A stretch of DNA of 62,000 nucleotides, taken from positions 141,274,858-141,336,857 of the forward strand of contig CM043949.1 in the NCBI GenBank assembly GCA_014529385.2, written 5' to 3'. This document shows, one piece after another, positions 44,845 to 56,869 of the stretch (positions are counted from its first letter, which is position 1; each line of letters begins with the position of its first letter). The notes under the pieces were generated by a model. It ran no database searches and was not told where the DNA came from. It was given only the letters and a program-made list of their open reading frames with translations. The stretch is from Adiantum capillus-veneris. Lineage: Eukaryota > Streptophyta > Polypodiopsida > Polypodiales > Pteridaceae. The position numbers and the translations under genes are program-made.

Positions 44845-46969
44845 TGTGACGCCGCTATAAAAGTTTATGCATCTCAAGTGAATGCCCAATGTGATCTTAT
44901 TACATATTTTGTCCATTAGGTATATATTTTACTTATTTTACGTGATACTTGGTCGTGCAATTTGTGAGGGGGGTGCTTAAGGTCCCCCAACATAGTATAT
45001 ATGAAGCACTCAGCCCCCATTGTATAATCATCTCATTCATTGCCAAGTTGGTGGGTAAAGTAACTCTCTTTCTCTCTTTCAAGCAATCTCTCTCTAACTC
45101 TACGCTTCTGCATTGTCAACTTTGACATGGTATCAAAGCATTTGGCTTTGTGATCTTGGGAGGATAGCACAAAGAAGAGAAATTGAGGTGGCTTTAGACA
45201 CTAAAGAGGAGAAATCCATGATCTGTGTTTTGGAACATTGCTAGATAGAGTGGGGGTCTTCATAGACTAGTGTCTTGAAATGCAAAGTCATCCAAGCATT
45301 TTCTCCCTTTCCACAACTACGTTTTTAACTATTACATATTAGGCCTACATTTTTTGCTCTCCAACAACAGCGTTTTAAGACGCCTGGCTTCAAAGAGGAG
45401 AGACTCAAGCGACGATACTCGGTAGTTGTTTTTGACAACATTTTGAAATGTGCTATCAGAGGGCTGACTGGGTAGCGTTTTTGCACACCCTCAAATGGCA
45501 TGCTTGAAAGCTATCTACTCCCTCCAACAAGGTCTTGAGATTGCAATGGAACCCTTGTGCACAGCCTTGTACTCAAATGCCAACAATAAATTCACTAGAG
45601 AAAACTATGATCTTGGCTCTTTTTCTCATTGAGGAGAAAGTCATCTTAGTCTCCCAAGGCATGGTTTGAGTTTTGGGAAGTGATGGAGAGGCACTTGTAG
45701 CATCTAAAACTAAAAAGGAGACCCCAAGCCACTATTATAGAATTGGAAAGTGTGACCATTTGTCTCAAGATTGTAAATCAAAAGGCATAGGCAAAAGCTC
45801 GCAAAAGGACAAAGGCAAAAGCAAGTTAGATGAGGACAACAGTGACAGTGATTCTCCAAAGGAATCAATGGATTCTGTTGATGTGGCACAGTCTACATTG
45901 GCAAAAGTTCCCACTTTCTAGTTTGGCAGTGGTTGTCGCAAAATTATTCTACTAAAGAGAGGCATGTGAGTGGTGAGGTAGAGGGGCCAGTACTATGGCA
46001 TGATATCAAAAGCGAGCGGATCATTTCATTTCAGAGGAACGAGTCAAGTCGCCTATATTTTTTACTTCTCTCCAATGTGATAAACCACTCATGAAAAGAT
46101 CTACTCTCAGTTGCGTTGCAAGCATACACTTTACTTTGCAAAATTAGCACAACAAAATATTGTGGTAAGCGAGGTCCAGTTGAAGAGTAATTTTGAACTC
46201 ACGATCTCATGAAGATTTGAGGTATGTTATTATTGGGGATTACAAGCGTTGTAGTTAGGGTCCGCTCTAACATTGGCTTACTTACCTTAAAGAGGGGCAA
46301 TAGAAGCTCCTAGTACGTGATTCAGACCCATGTGCGAGAGTTCAAGTCAATGGTGTTTGAACCTATGTGTTGGAGTTCAAAGCACATTGCATCGGGCAAG
46401 CAAACATGACATATTCAAGAGACTATGGATGTTGTGCACACAATTCGTTTTGGTTGGTGAGATTTGGGATATGATGTGTTCAAATTCATTATCTTATAGA
46501 TCTTGGATGTGATGTGTTCATAGTTTATGAATGGGGATACTTGAACATAGTGTGGTCTATATTTTAGTTTGCTATGAGGCAACTGGTGCTCAAGATGGCA
46601 TCCTTTTTCGTGATTGGTTGGTTGTGGAAAATCCGTCGAGGTGTACCCAATGGAAGGATCCTTTGTTGGGGTGTCCATGGTAGCTTTTACAATAGCTTGG
46701 TCTTCCTACATATGTCCTATCAAGGAAATGCCCATTGTGACCCTATTATTTACTTTGTCCTTTAGAACTTATTTGATAGGGTGTTGGTTGGGCAAATTTT
46801 TTTTATTTTTATTTTTTTTTGGGGGGGGGGTTTTACTTACGGTCCCCCAAGTAAGTATATATGAAGCACTTAACCCTCGTTGTATAATCATATTGGTTTG
46901 AGAAACTCTCTTGCTCTTTCTCTATCTCGTGCATTGTAACTCTATGCTTCTACATCATCAACTTTGACA
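44845..46969 (+). mobile_element. D-family copia-like element or pair of D LTRs
   Basis: LTRs at 44845-45127 (TGTGACG to CTTTGACA) and 46713-46969, both with TATATA and CTACGCTTCTGC-type blocks like D1. A PBS TGGTATCAAAGC follows the first LTR at 45128. A similar but decayed leader (TTGGCTTGGTGAC) follows the second, so the right LTR could instead be the 5' LTR of another copy. No TSD was found. Poly-G at 46821-46830. Confidence 0.65.
45655..45921 (+). pseudogene. D element gag remnant with degenerate zinc knuckle
   Basis: The frame reads SHYYRIGKCDHLSQDCKSKG, a copia-type nucleocapsid zinc knuckle in which the first Cys pair is lost. An Asp/Ser-rich segment follows. The rest of the internal region (45130-45650 and 45922-46712) shows no recognisable domain; AGCGTTTT motifs recur near 45370-45480. 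Confidence 0.55.
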
Positions 46970-47539
46970 GCCAGTGGTGTTGGCTTGGTGACTATTATCA
47001 CTATTAACACTTTTGTACATTTTATCAATGACATTTTATGAAAAGAAGCAATGTAAATAGAACTCTCCTTAACCTACTATTCTTAGAGTTTAATTAAAAA
47101 GCAACCAGCTCTATTTTCGGTGCATGCATGTAGAGAGAAAGAGAATCCCAAAATTGCATGTTCGTGCGCACGATGGCATTTTTTTAGCAGGAGTCATCTT
47201 CTTGACTCTTCGCAAAGAAGATGAGTGCTCCAAAAGCATCTTGAGTAGGTGATCTGAAGTTTTAACCCCCTTTCAAAGCCAATAGAGCCATGAGAATCTC
47301 CATCATAGCACAACTATAGAAGATACACTTTTTGTCCATTTTATGCTAATTTTCTCTCTTAATCATGGATACACCCTATTGATTGTGTAGCTCATGCTCT
47401 CTTTTCACACATGCTCACACACACACACACACACACACATATTATTGTAATTCATGCTCCATGTGATTAATAAAGAGGTAGAAGGCATATACTCAATCAT
47501 AGATTGAGGGGGATGGTTGTTACCATATACATGTGGTAG
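46970..47539. other. Unassigned region with (AC)n run
   Basis: No gene was recognised. An (AC)n microsatellite lies at about 47411-47439. Confidence 0.5.
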
Positions 47540-47739
47540 TGATGTGTGTGAACACATTAGGACCGCTGGGGCATTTTTTCCCTCTTTAGGAGTTTTTTTC
47601 CCTTATGCATTATATATACATCCATCACTCTAGGGCTATCTATCTTTCCATTGCAAGTAACACACTCTCTATTGTGTGCCTTGAGCTTTCTTTGTCTTCT
47701 CCAAGATGTGTGCGTTTCTCTGCAATCCTAATTCCAACA
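47540..47739 (+). repeat. G 5' LTR
   Basis: TGATGTGTGTGAACACA to ATTCCAACA; TATA box TATATATA at about 47607-47616. Confidence 0.88.
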
Positions 47740-48101
47740 ATCGATATCAGAGCAGGCTGCATCCTCCTGGGCTTAGTCGCCAGCTGTTCCAGCACACGCC
47801 TGCTCACTTTCTCCGATTTCAGTGAGGTTTGGCGAGCATTCGCAGGTCAACAAATATTTTGGGTGAGCTCATAGAGCTCAGTGTGCTCAGATTTCTGATC
47901 CGGGCTCATTTCGGCTGCGTTTCCACTACAGGCAGTCTGCACATGCAATTTCGTCATTTTGTGCAGAATTTTTGTCAATGCCGTTTTCTACATAACAGGT
48001 GCCTTACTGTCTTCTATGGTTTGTGCTATATAGCACGTGTTGTTCCCGCTCTGTTTCTCCTCTTTTCCTCGGCAGTTTTCATATCACGTGCAGCATTTTC
48101 C

Positions 48102-48797
48102 ATGGCTGACAACAACACATATGTGTTCAAGATGTTTGCTGTTGAGGATAGGTTGGATGGGGACAATTACCCTATGTGGGCTTACATGATGCAACATGTT
48201 CTTGTGTCAAAGGGCGTCCGAAATATTGTGCAAGGCATTGATGTACGTCCTGGTTCTGAGGATGTAGGCAATGTTGAGGATGTTGCAGGTCTTGCTGTAG
48301 GGATTGATGCTATTAGAGTTGTTTTGCCTACGACAGAACAATCTCGTTGGGATGTAAAGGATGCGCAGGCTCATGCATTGATTGCGTTGTCTGTGAAGCG
48401 CACCATTGTTCCTCACATTCGTTCAACAAAATCTACAAAACAGGCTTGGGATATTCTAGCAGGTCTTTATGCAAGCCACATTGAGGCTAAAATTGCTTTG
48501 CAGCGTAAAGAGCTGGAGTCGAAGATTATGCATGAGGAAGATGATATGGACACTTTTCTTGCTGGTGTCAAGGATATCAATGAGCAACTTATTTCTGCAG
48601 GTGAAGTCATTTCAGACAGCTCCCTTGTGCAGACTGTTCTTGATGCCTTACCAGATTCTTACCAGACTTTTGCTAGTACTTGGAGACTTATGACCCAAGG
48701 AAATCCTGAAGTTGTCAAGTTTGATGCATTATGCACATTGCTGTTGCAAGAGTCACTTTATAGAAAAAACGGGACTAGACAGCGTGTAGTTGAATAG
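48102..48797 (+). pseudogene. G gag (copia)
   Basis: The frame starts MADNNTYVFKMFAV with an initiator ATG after about 360 bp of leader. VEDRLDGDNYPMWAYMMQHV and DAQAHALIALSVKRTIV, then STKQAWDILAGLYAS are typical of the copia gag family. A TAG stop at 48795-48797 interrupts it. Coding continues in frame to a zinc knuckle (CHYCKANDHLIK, then a TAG at 48984-48986 just before the last Cys). Forms the RNA-packaging particle when intact. Confidence 0.92.
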
Positions 48798-48986
48798 GCT
48801 TTTATTACTTCTCAAAGAAAGGGTGGTAACAACAATGCAACCACTTCTTATGGTTCTGCTGCAAATGGTAAAACTTCTGTTCCCAATGCTTCTGTTGGTA
48901 GCACTTCATCTGGCAATTCTGGTGATAAGGGCAAAAAGAAGATGCATTGCCATTATTGTAAAGCTAATGATCACTTGATCAAGTAG

Positions 48987-49800
48987 TGTCCTAAGTTGAA
49001 GGCAAAAGAGGCTAAGAAGAAAGAGGGTGGTTCCACTAAAAATGCAGTCATTGTTGAGTCTTCTGTAAACGGAGACTGTAATACTGATGTTGATGCAGAA
49101 TGGGCTTTTAGTGCAGAGTGCACTTACAATCCTGCTGTCCATGATGCATGCATGTCAATTGCTGCAGATTCACATGTGTGGTATTTTGACAGTGGTGCTA
49201 CAAAGCTCATTACCTCACATCATGAATTGGTCACCTCTCTCGAGTGTCCCTCATAGGAATTCTGTCACTTGTGCCAACAATGCCTCTTCTCCAGTTCAGG
49301 GAGTTGGAAAGATTGTGCTTACTACTGCTAATGGTAGTTCTTTCACACTTGTTGATGCACTTTATGTACCTGGGATCAAGAAGAATCTTTTGTCTGTATC
49401 TGCACTTGCTAGACTTGGACTTGTAGTCAAATTTGTGGATGACAGATGTACAGTTCATGATCTCAGTTTTGGTGACGAAATTATTGCATCTGGGCTTTTG
49501 TGTCGTGGGCTGTATAAGCTCACTTTGTATGATAAGTGTGGATAAAATTTTGCAAATGCAGTTGCAGATTCAAGGGCTATTTCAGATGCAAAACGTTGGC
49601 ATGCATGTTTTGGTCATCTGAATTTTGCCAGTTTGCTGCGTTTGCAGAAATCTGTTATGGTTGCTTCTTTGCCACCTCTTGAAGCACCTGTCAAACATGT
49701 TTGTGAAGGCTGTATTTTGGGTAAGATGCAACGTTCTAAGTTTCCAAAGGACGGTTCAATTCGGGCCACATGCCAGTTGGCAGCTTGTGCATAGTGATAT
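48987..49800 (+). pseudogene. G protease and pre-integrase region
   Basis: The protease active site reads VWYFDSGATKLITSHHE (about 49180-49230), with canonical DSGA. A frame change at about 49250 follows. The protease continues VDALYVPGIKKNLLSVSALA. The pre-integrase zinc region has RWHACFGHLNFASLLRLQKS and CEGCILGKMQ, giving the H-H-C-C pattern. A TAA at 49543-49545 and further shifts break it. Confidence 0.9.
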
Positions 49801-50467
49801 TTGTGGGCCCATGCAAACTCCGTCTTCGGGCAATTACCTGTACTTCGTGACTTTCATTGATGATTACTCCGGGCATGCATGGGTATTTCCGCTTAAAGCG
49901 AAGTCGGAAGTTTTTATGTGCTTCAAACAATTTCTGGCTATGGCTGAAAATGTCTCGAAATGTACTATGGGCACCCTTCGTTCCGATCGAGGGGGGGAGT
50001 ATATGTCTCATGAATTCAATGCATTTCTGGCTAGTCGTGGGATAAGATATCAATATACAGTGCCTTATACACCTCAGCAAAATGGTGTTGCTGAGAGGAA
50101 AAATAGGTCACTTACAAAAATGACACGATGTATGGTCAAAAGTCAAGCTTTGCCGCATTCTTTTTGGCTTGAGGCCATCATGTGTGCCACTTATGTACTA
50201 AACAGGTGTCCTACAAAAGCTTTGTAGTCTATTACTCCATATGAAGCATGGCATGATAGAAATCCTTCTATTGAGCACATGCGTGTTTTTGGCTGTTTGG
50301 CATATGCTTTGGTGCCACAAACACAGCGTAAAAAATTGGATGATAAGGCTGTCAAATGTTTTTTTTTTTGTTATAGTGCTGAAAGCAAAGGTTACAGGTT
50401 GTATCATCCGCAAACAAAGCGTATTTTGGTTTCACGGGATGTAGTGTCTGTGGAAGATTCTATTTAG
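49785..50467 (+). pseudogene. G integrase
   Basis: LVHSDICGPMQTPSSGNYLY holds the first Asp, LRSDRGGEYMSHEFNAFL the second, and YTPQQNGVAERKNRSL the catalytic Glu. SFWLEAIMCATYVLNRCPT follows. A TAG at 50225-50227 and another at 50465-50467 interrupt the C-terminal part (TPYEAWHDRNPSIEHMRVFG). Confidence 0.93.
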
Positions 50468-50567
50468 CCCTTGCTGTCATGTACTAGAGACAATAATGTA
50501 AGTTCACAGGACATTTATGACACTTTGTTGCCTCTTTTCAATGGTGGAATTTCGAATGTAAATTCCA

Positions 50568-51478
50568 ATGAGGCAAATGTACAGCCTATGGGGGTTTCTA
50601 AAAATGTTACAGATCAGCTTATTTACTGATGCAGATATACATGATGTACTTGATGAGGAAAGGGCTGAAAATGAGCAGGCTAGAGGTATGCCAAAATGGT
50701 TGGTGCACACTTTGCGTGACAATAAATTGGATGCACCTTTGTCTAGCCGTACTCATTCAGGCTCTCGCCATGCATCTTATGCATCAGATTGTTATGCTTT
50801 GGCTGTGTCTAGCTTACATGATATTGAGGAGCCTCTGTCTTTTGATGAAGCACAGAATTCAGAAAATTGGATGGCTGGCATGCAATCAGAATATGATGCA
50901 CTTATAGAAAAGGACACATGGACTTTATGTGATTTGCCTCATGGCAAAAAGGCCATTGGTACGAAGTGGGTTTACAAGTTGAAACGCAAGCCGGATGGTG
51001 AGATCGATCACCATAAGGCTCGACTTGTTGCAAAGGGTTATGCATAGCAAAAAGGCATAGATTATGAAGAGACTTTTGCTCCCACTTGTCGTATGACTAC
51101 TGTACGTTTTCTATGTGCATTGGCAGCTCATTTTGGTTGGGATGTACATCAATGAGATATTGTTACTGCTTTCTTAAATGGTGACATATTTGAGGAAGTT
51201 TATGTAATGCAGCCTCGCGGTTTTGTCGTGAAAGGACAAGAGGACAAAGTGTGCAGATGTAGAAGGCTTTGTATGGGTTGAAGAAATCTCCACGTGCTTG
51301 GTATGAGAAAGCTGACACTCATTTGGTCAAACAAGGCTTTTGTAATAGTCCAACAAAAAGCACATTGTATGTAAAGCGTGAGGGTGATGTACTTCTCATT
51401 GTGGTTCTTTATGTAGATGATTTGCTGATCATTGGACCAAATGAGAGACATATTGCTGAATTTAAGGCTGATTTTGAA
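50568..51478 (+). pseudogene. G reverse transcriptase, N-terminal two-thirds
   Basis: NWMAGMQSEYDALIEKDTW, AIGTKWVYKLKRKPDG and HKARLVAKGYA lead to a TAG at 51045-51047. GIDYEETFAPTCRMTTVRF and VTAFLNGDIFEEVYVMQPRG follow. After a small indel and a TAG at 51260-51262 come KALYGLKKSPRAWYEK and the catalytic VLYVDDLLII (about 51400-51430). H is inserted directly after this, at the GATTT of 51470-51474. Confidence 0.92.
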
Positions 51479-51670
51479 GGGGATTGGGGAGCACCTTAGA
51501 CGGAGAGTGAGAGAGAGAGAGAGAAGGAGACACACGACACACAGATATGGGTGGGGAGACTCAAAGAGTGAGTAGCCCCCTATACACTTATGCTATGTAT
51601 AAGGTATACAAGTCAGTGGGCGCCCAGACTCTGGGCGGCCGGGCAAGGCACAGGCGCCTATACCCCAACA
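51475..51670 (-). repeat. H 3' LTR
   Basis: TGAAGGGG to CCCCAACA on the plus strand. In element sense it starts TGTTGGGG. Contains the palindrome GGCGCC. Confidence 0.9.
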
Positions 51671-51749
51671 ACCTCCCACTTAAAGGCGATTGTGCCTTTA
51701 AGCAAAGGAACCTAGTCTAAAGACTACAAAAGGCGACAAAAAATCGCTC

Positions 51750-52283
51750 TCAACCAATGCCCGCTGGCTGGCTATGATCGTGTGTATCCAGCCGTCCTGC
51801 TTCCGTGTAAGTCCATACACCACCAGACGTACCGCACATGTACTGCAAGTATGTACACAATACCTGCATATCTCCCTCGTGCACTATGCCATCATCAGTC
51901 AACAAATGACTGACAACCCCAACTGCAAATGCTCCCACTGCAGCTGCGATATCCGGTCTCAAGATCAACATATCATACATGAGACCACCAAATGCCGATG
52001 CAATGCTAGCGGGCCCTGCTTGCTCTACGGAGCATGCATCAACATATATATCCCTGGCAATAGGCATCTCTGACTGACAAGGCGTGTCAGCCACATGCAT
52101 CTCCTGACTGTCCGCAAAAGACGCATCAACCTGTCGTGCAACCTCAGAGCAAACCAGCTGCTCTAGGTGTCTGCTGGAAGACATATCCTTCACAACTATA
52201 TCCCCATGCTCACTGTCAAGCATAGAAATGAATGACTGCATAATCGTTGACATCTCAGCCTCCTCTGCAATCATCCACTGCAA
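51750..52283 (-). pseudogene. H RT/RNase H remnant
   Basis: The C-terminal part reads FGGLMYDMLILRPDIAAAVG and LQYMCGTSGGVWTY, which is the copia RT-RNase H junction (usually SLMYAM.CTRPDIA..VG). The N-terminal part is a Ser/Glu/Asp-rich extension with no known domain. The frame is open over about 178 codons. Confidence 0.75.
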
Positions 52284-52289
52284 ACATGA

Positions 52290-52990
52290 CTACTCAATCT
52301 GCTGTGACTCACTAGAGCTCTCATGCTCTAACTCTGTATGCATAGACTCTTGCACAATGTCCTCCTGTCGTGACTCACTAGAGCAAGACCGTTCTACCTG
52401 TCTATCCTGCGTAGAAGTATCTCGCACAACTGACTCTCTGCTTTGCTCAGTCACTAGCAAAGCATGCATGTCTGACTCTGTCACCTCTCTATGTGACTGC
52501 TCAAGTCGTGCCCCAACTATGTGCACAACGAGCTCACTACTCTGTACTCCATGCAAAGCACCCTGCAACCCATGAGCAAAAGAGACTTTCTGGGTCTCTC
52601 GCTCTCTGCATGGCTGTAACAAGATTGAGACTCGACCATCTCGCACCAGTACTACGTGCAATGGGTACCATGTGCCAACTCTAGCACCTCTCGCAATCAC
52701 TAGCGAACCCAAATGCAACGTAAAAGATCGCTCAAGCAGCGATACCCGACATCCACTATCCCTGAGCTGACCAACAAAGATCAAACTCATCGTCAAATCT
52801 GGCACATGACGCACATCTCTGAGCACGTACGATGCACCGCTCGATAATGACAGTCTCACATCTCCTGAACCAACAATCTCATGCAGTGACCCATATGCCA
52901 ATCACACACTACCATTCACTCTGCTAGAATAGCTACTGAACCAGTCACGATACGGAGTGACATGAAAAGTAGCGTCCCTGTCTAGCACCC
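52290..52990 (-). pseudogene. H protease with altered active site
   Basis: VLDRDATFHVTPYRDWFSSY (about 52920-52985) is the copia protease start, but the D-S-G triad is D-R-D, so it should be inactive. After a frame break, GSGDVRLSLSSGASYVLRDV and VRHVPDLTMSLIFVGQLRD complete the domain, followed by a long Ser/Glu-rich segment. Normal copia protease would be followed by integrase, which is missing here. Confidence 0.8.
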
Positions 52991-55033
52991 ACTACAAAAG
53001 AAGTGCACTATCCTCAGACGTCAAAAAATCAGGAGTAATACAAGAAGCAAATGTGACCTCACTGTCACTAGGGTACTCACTCTGTAACTGATCCTACAAC
53101 TGTCAAGTCAACGGAGCCTATAGCATCTACTGCATCCTTGAGACTAGCCTGTCTCCTGTGCTATCTCATATGATGAAAGCATCACCGTCTAATGTGCCAT
53201 GTGTGACCACAATGCCAACATCTCAAGTGTCAACATGAACAAGAACGTCGTCTCTCATGAGTCATTGTCCTAGACTCGAAAGTCTCACACATATTGACTA
53301 CTATAAGTGAATGTCAAAAATAACCAAGAGTTGTAACTCTACTCTAGGTACGGTAGCAATGAAATGCACTCAACTAATCCAAAAGAAGCAACCTGCAAAC
53401 GAGAAAATGCTCTTAAAAAAAGAGCTCACCAACACCTACAATGCTCATGCGAATCCACGCATAAAATCTCTCGTAGTAGTGTAACCACAATATGCTCCAC
53501 AAATGGCAATGATGCAAATCCCAAATGCCAAGTATACGAGGCTCCTGTAGAGTAAACCAAGCTCCTGTATGGCTGTAAAATATGGCTGCAAATCAGCCCC
53601 AAAATTCAGCTCTTAAACAGCTGCATAAACAAGTCACAAACATGTCCCAGATCAGCCTACAACTGAGCCATACATGGACACCTGCAAAGAGGAAACAATG
53701 GCTGAAAATTCAGCGCCCAAATAAGCCCTCAAACCTGCCTGTAAACTTGTAAACCTGTAGCTGAAACCTGTTGAAAAAACTCAAGCCATTAGTGCTCGAA
53801 TTCGGCTACCTAGCTCCTAGCCACACAAGCATACATCACAATATTCACTCTTGTGAGTGTGCCAAGATAACTGTACGCCTATCAAATCGTGAGCTAATCA
53901 CCAAGCCCACACTGTGCGGTATCAATGCATACACACGCACAAATCTCCCACCTGCAAAGAACACCGCACGCAAATGCTGAGTGCAACCCGCAATCTCTAC
54001 CTAGATCGCATAAATGATGCGCATAAAACTCCTAGGAAATTTCGCCAGAGTTTCGACGCACAATGGCTATCAACACAAAATAACCATTGTCCTACAAGCT
54101 TGATACAATGAGCAATCAATGCACATCAAACTACACTCAACATTCATGCATAAGCTCTGCAAACTTGTGTCCAACAAATGCTCACAAAGAGTACCACAGG
54201 TGACCATACATGTCATCCACAACCAACCTCTGCACTTTCTCACAAGATCTACTGCTCACCACATAAGCATACATATAGCATTACCTGCTCAAAGACCATG
54301 TATGCAAGCCACAACACTGCAGAAGAACCACTCAACTGCAACTGGCAACACCTGTGGGAGTACTAGACTTAACCTATACCTAGGAGTCAAACCCGATCTT
54401 GTAACACCTCATATGTGCCTGCTACCTACAGTGTGCACGGATAAGCTGTCTGCAGCAAAGAAAACAATAGAGCCCAAAACTGTCCTGAAAACAGTCTATA
54501 TGGTTTTAATTTCAGACCCACCCGCACTCCGAATCAGAAAATGATTCCTTCTACAAAGTCGTAGATCTTGAAGCCAGCTCGTTTTGAACCAAAAGTTTTA
54601 GAATCGGAGCTTTGTAGCTCAAGTTATGAGCAAAACAGTAGACTGCTGTCAAACTGTCAAAAACCAAACGACTTTCTTCTGTGCTTCTTTGAGCTCATAG
54701 AAAGGCTCAAACTCACTTCCCACCTCGATGCGTGAGATGAATGTATCAATCTCACAATGCTTCCATGTCTATGGAAGCTCCAAGCTCCAATCTGTCGCCG
54801 ATGTAGCCGTTGCAAAGCTTGTCGAGAAAAGGGAAGATGTTGTACATAGTGGGCTGATCTGTAGAGGAACTGTGGACTGATCTGTGAGCAGTAGGAACCT
54901 TCTGAGAGCTCTCCTGCAAGCCTCTGTATGGTTGTCCACAAGCCTCCTCTATTTCTTTGCTCAGATCTGTGACCTCTCCGCCATAGCCGACCAGTTCATC
55001 GCGAAGCCGTCCATCTACGCTCTCACACTTGTC
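52991..55033 (-). other. H 5' internal region
   Basis: No clear gag was found. A minus-strand frame at 55018-54770 (ELVGYGGEVTDLSKEIEEAC) sits next to the PBS and might be a leader peptide or a captured piece; I do not recognise it. The middle (53300-54500) has only short frames. TGCAAACCTGT-like and CAGCCC motifs are frequent at 53540-53770. Confidence 0.5.
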
Positions 55034-55047
55034 GCTCTGATACGAAT

Positions 55048-55237
55048 TGAAGGGGATCGGGGAGCACCACAGACGGAGAGCGAGAGAGAGAAGGAGACAC
55101 ACGACACACAGATATGGGTGGGGAGACTCAAAGAGTGAGCAGCCCCCTATACACTTATGCTATGTATAAGGTATACAAGTCAATGGGCGCCCAAACTCTG
55201 GGCGGCCAGGCAAGGCACAGGCGCCTATACCCCAACA
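55048..55237 (-). repeat. H 5' LTR
   Basis: Nearly identical to the 51475-51670 LTR; TGAAGGGG to CCCCAACA on the plus strand, then the right TSD GATTT. Confidence 0.9.
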
Positions 55238-56047
55238 GATTTGACTGCTACTTTCAAGATAAAAGATTTGGGGCTGTTGACTCATTATTTGGGCATACAG
55301 TTTAAGCAGTGTAATGGTGGTATTGCCTTGCGTCAGAAAAGTTACATAGAGACATTGCTATGTAAGTTTGGACTTGAGGATTGCAAACCTATTGCCACTC
55401 CCATGAAAACAGGTTTGAAATTGAGTCTTCATGATGCTGGTGATCTTGCTGATGTCACTCTTTACCAAACTGCTGTTGGATGCCTCATTTATGTATGCAA
55501 CACGAGGCCAGATATTCAGTTTGCTCACAGGTCAGATTGGCACTTTACATCTTGGCTTGTTTTATCCCAAGGGGGGATCATTGCCGCTAGACTTACATGC
55601 TTTTTCGAACTCAGATTGGGCTAGTTGTTTTGAAACGCGAGTGTCCAGATGTGGTTTTTCATGTATATCATGGTTGAGCAAGAAGCAACCTACTGTGGCC
55701 ACTTCGAGTTGTGAGGCTGAGTACAGGGTAGTCTTCACAGCTACGGCTGAGTGTGTATGGCTTAGAGGCCTTATGGCTGATTTGGGTGTTGGACAGGACA
55801 TTGCCAACATTATCTACACTGACAGTCAGAGCGCATTGGCAGTTGCGAGGAACCCAATTTGCATGCTCGCACAAAGCACATTGAGGTGCATTACCACTAT
55901 GTTAGGGAGAGGCTCTTAGCAGGAGAGATCAGCTTTGCTTATGTGCCAACACAGGACAACCTTATAGATCTTTTCACAAAGGCATTGTCTCGTGAGAAGC
56001 TTAAAGCTTTCCGCAAAGCTTTGGGCTTACTCCCCTTTGTGGACTGA
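55238..56047 (+). pseudogene. G reverse transcriptase end and RNase H
   Basis: RT resumes with ATFKIKDLGLLTHYLGIQ, IATPMKTGLKLS and AVGCLIYVCNTRPDIQFAH. A frame break at about 55530 follows. RNase H has SDWASCFETRVSRCGFSCIS, SSCEAEYRVVFTATAECVWL, IYTDSQSALAVARNPI and, in another frame, HARTKHIEVHYHYVRERLL and VPTQDNLIDLFTKAL. All copia RNase H motifs are present but spread over several frames. Confidence 0.93.
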
Positions 56048-56127
56048 TCATGTCCTCAGGGCATGGCACTTCCCTTTACTCATGTGCTAGCTCTTGTTCA
56101 CCGCATCAATCCAGGGGGGGATTACAG

Positions 56128-56332
56128 TGATGTGTGTGAACACATTAGGACCGCCGGGGCATTTTTTCCCTCTTTAGGAGGTTTTTTTCCCCATGCATTG
56201 TATATACGCCCATCACTCTAGGGCTATCTATCTTTCCATTGCACACTAAGTAACACACTCTCTATTGTGTGCCTTGAGCTTCCTTCATCTTCTCCAAGCT
56301 GTGTGCATTTCTCTGCAACCCTAATTCCAACA
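56128..56332 (+). repeat. G 3' LTR
   Basis: TGATGTGTGTGAACACA to ATTCCAACA, after the polypurine tract at 56113-56121. Similar along its length to the 5' LTR with a few substitutions and short indels. Confidence 0.88.
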
Positions 56333-56869
56333 ATGCTTGATACCCAATACGTTGTCTTGCATTTTTATTATTGTTCATGTTGTTCTCTTTGTGTGTTTTG
56401 ATTATTGAATCAATTATTATGTTGGATTTGTTTTAATTTAATGAATCAAACTTGTGTTGAAAGTGTTGAGAAGAGATCAGGAAGCCACCAATAACATCAA
56501 AGCTTTGAAAGCGCTTGAGATAGTGTGTAGAGGCAAAGAAGAGTGCTTCTTGTGGACAAATCATATAAATTTTGGCATGAAAACTCTCAAGAAGATTGCT
56601 TTTGAAAGGCTCTCTCTTTGCTAAGATGCAATAATATCAAGCTCCATCATCACTTACACTATCAAAGGACAATCACAAAGTATTGAAATCAATTTTAATT
56701 TCAACCAATAATCATCAACAAAACAAGAAGACGGGCTTGTATGACATACACAGATATCATCTTATTCGTTTTCTTATGTTCTTCTCCTTTTTACAATTTA
56801 ATTATTGCAAATATATTTTATATTTACATCTATATTTTTCTTTTTCTTTTGCTTTAGTTAACCAACTAT
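56333..56869. other. Unassigned AT-rich region
   Basis: No supported gene or repeat was seen. Confidence 0.5.

Larger units (their letters stand above)
51475..55237 (-). mobile_element. Non-autonomous copia derivative H, TSD GATTT
   Basis: A 3763-bp minus-strand element, with LTRs of 196 bp (51475-51670) and 190 bp (55048-55237). GATTT occurs on both sides (51470-51474 and 55238-55242). A PBS-like site lies at about 55034-55047 and a polypurine tract AAGTGGGAGGT in sense at 51671-51681. It keeps only parts of protease and RT/RNase H; integrase and most of RT are gone. It needs enzymes from another copia element. Confidence 0.93.
47540..56332 (+). mobile_element. Ty1/copia retrotransposon G, interrupted by H
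   Basis: LTRs of 200 bp (47540-47739) and 205 bp (56128-56332), a PBS-like site ATATCAGAGC at about 47743-47752 and polypurine tract AGGGGGGGA at 56113-56121. Domains follow copia order: gag, protease, integrase, RT, RNase H. H is inserted in the RT. Without H the element is about 5.0 kb, the usual copia size. Many in-frame stops, mostly TAG, inactivate it. No clear TSD (GGTAG left, ATGCT right). Confidence 0.92.
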
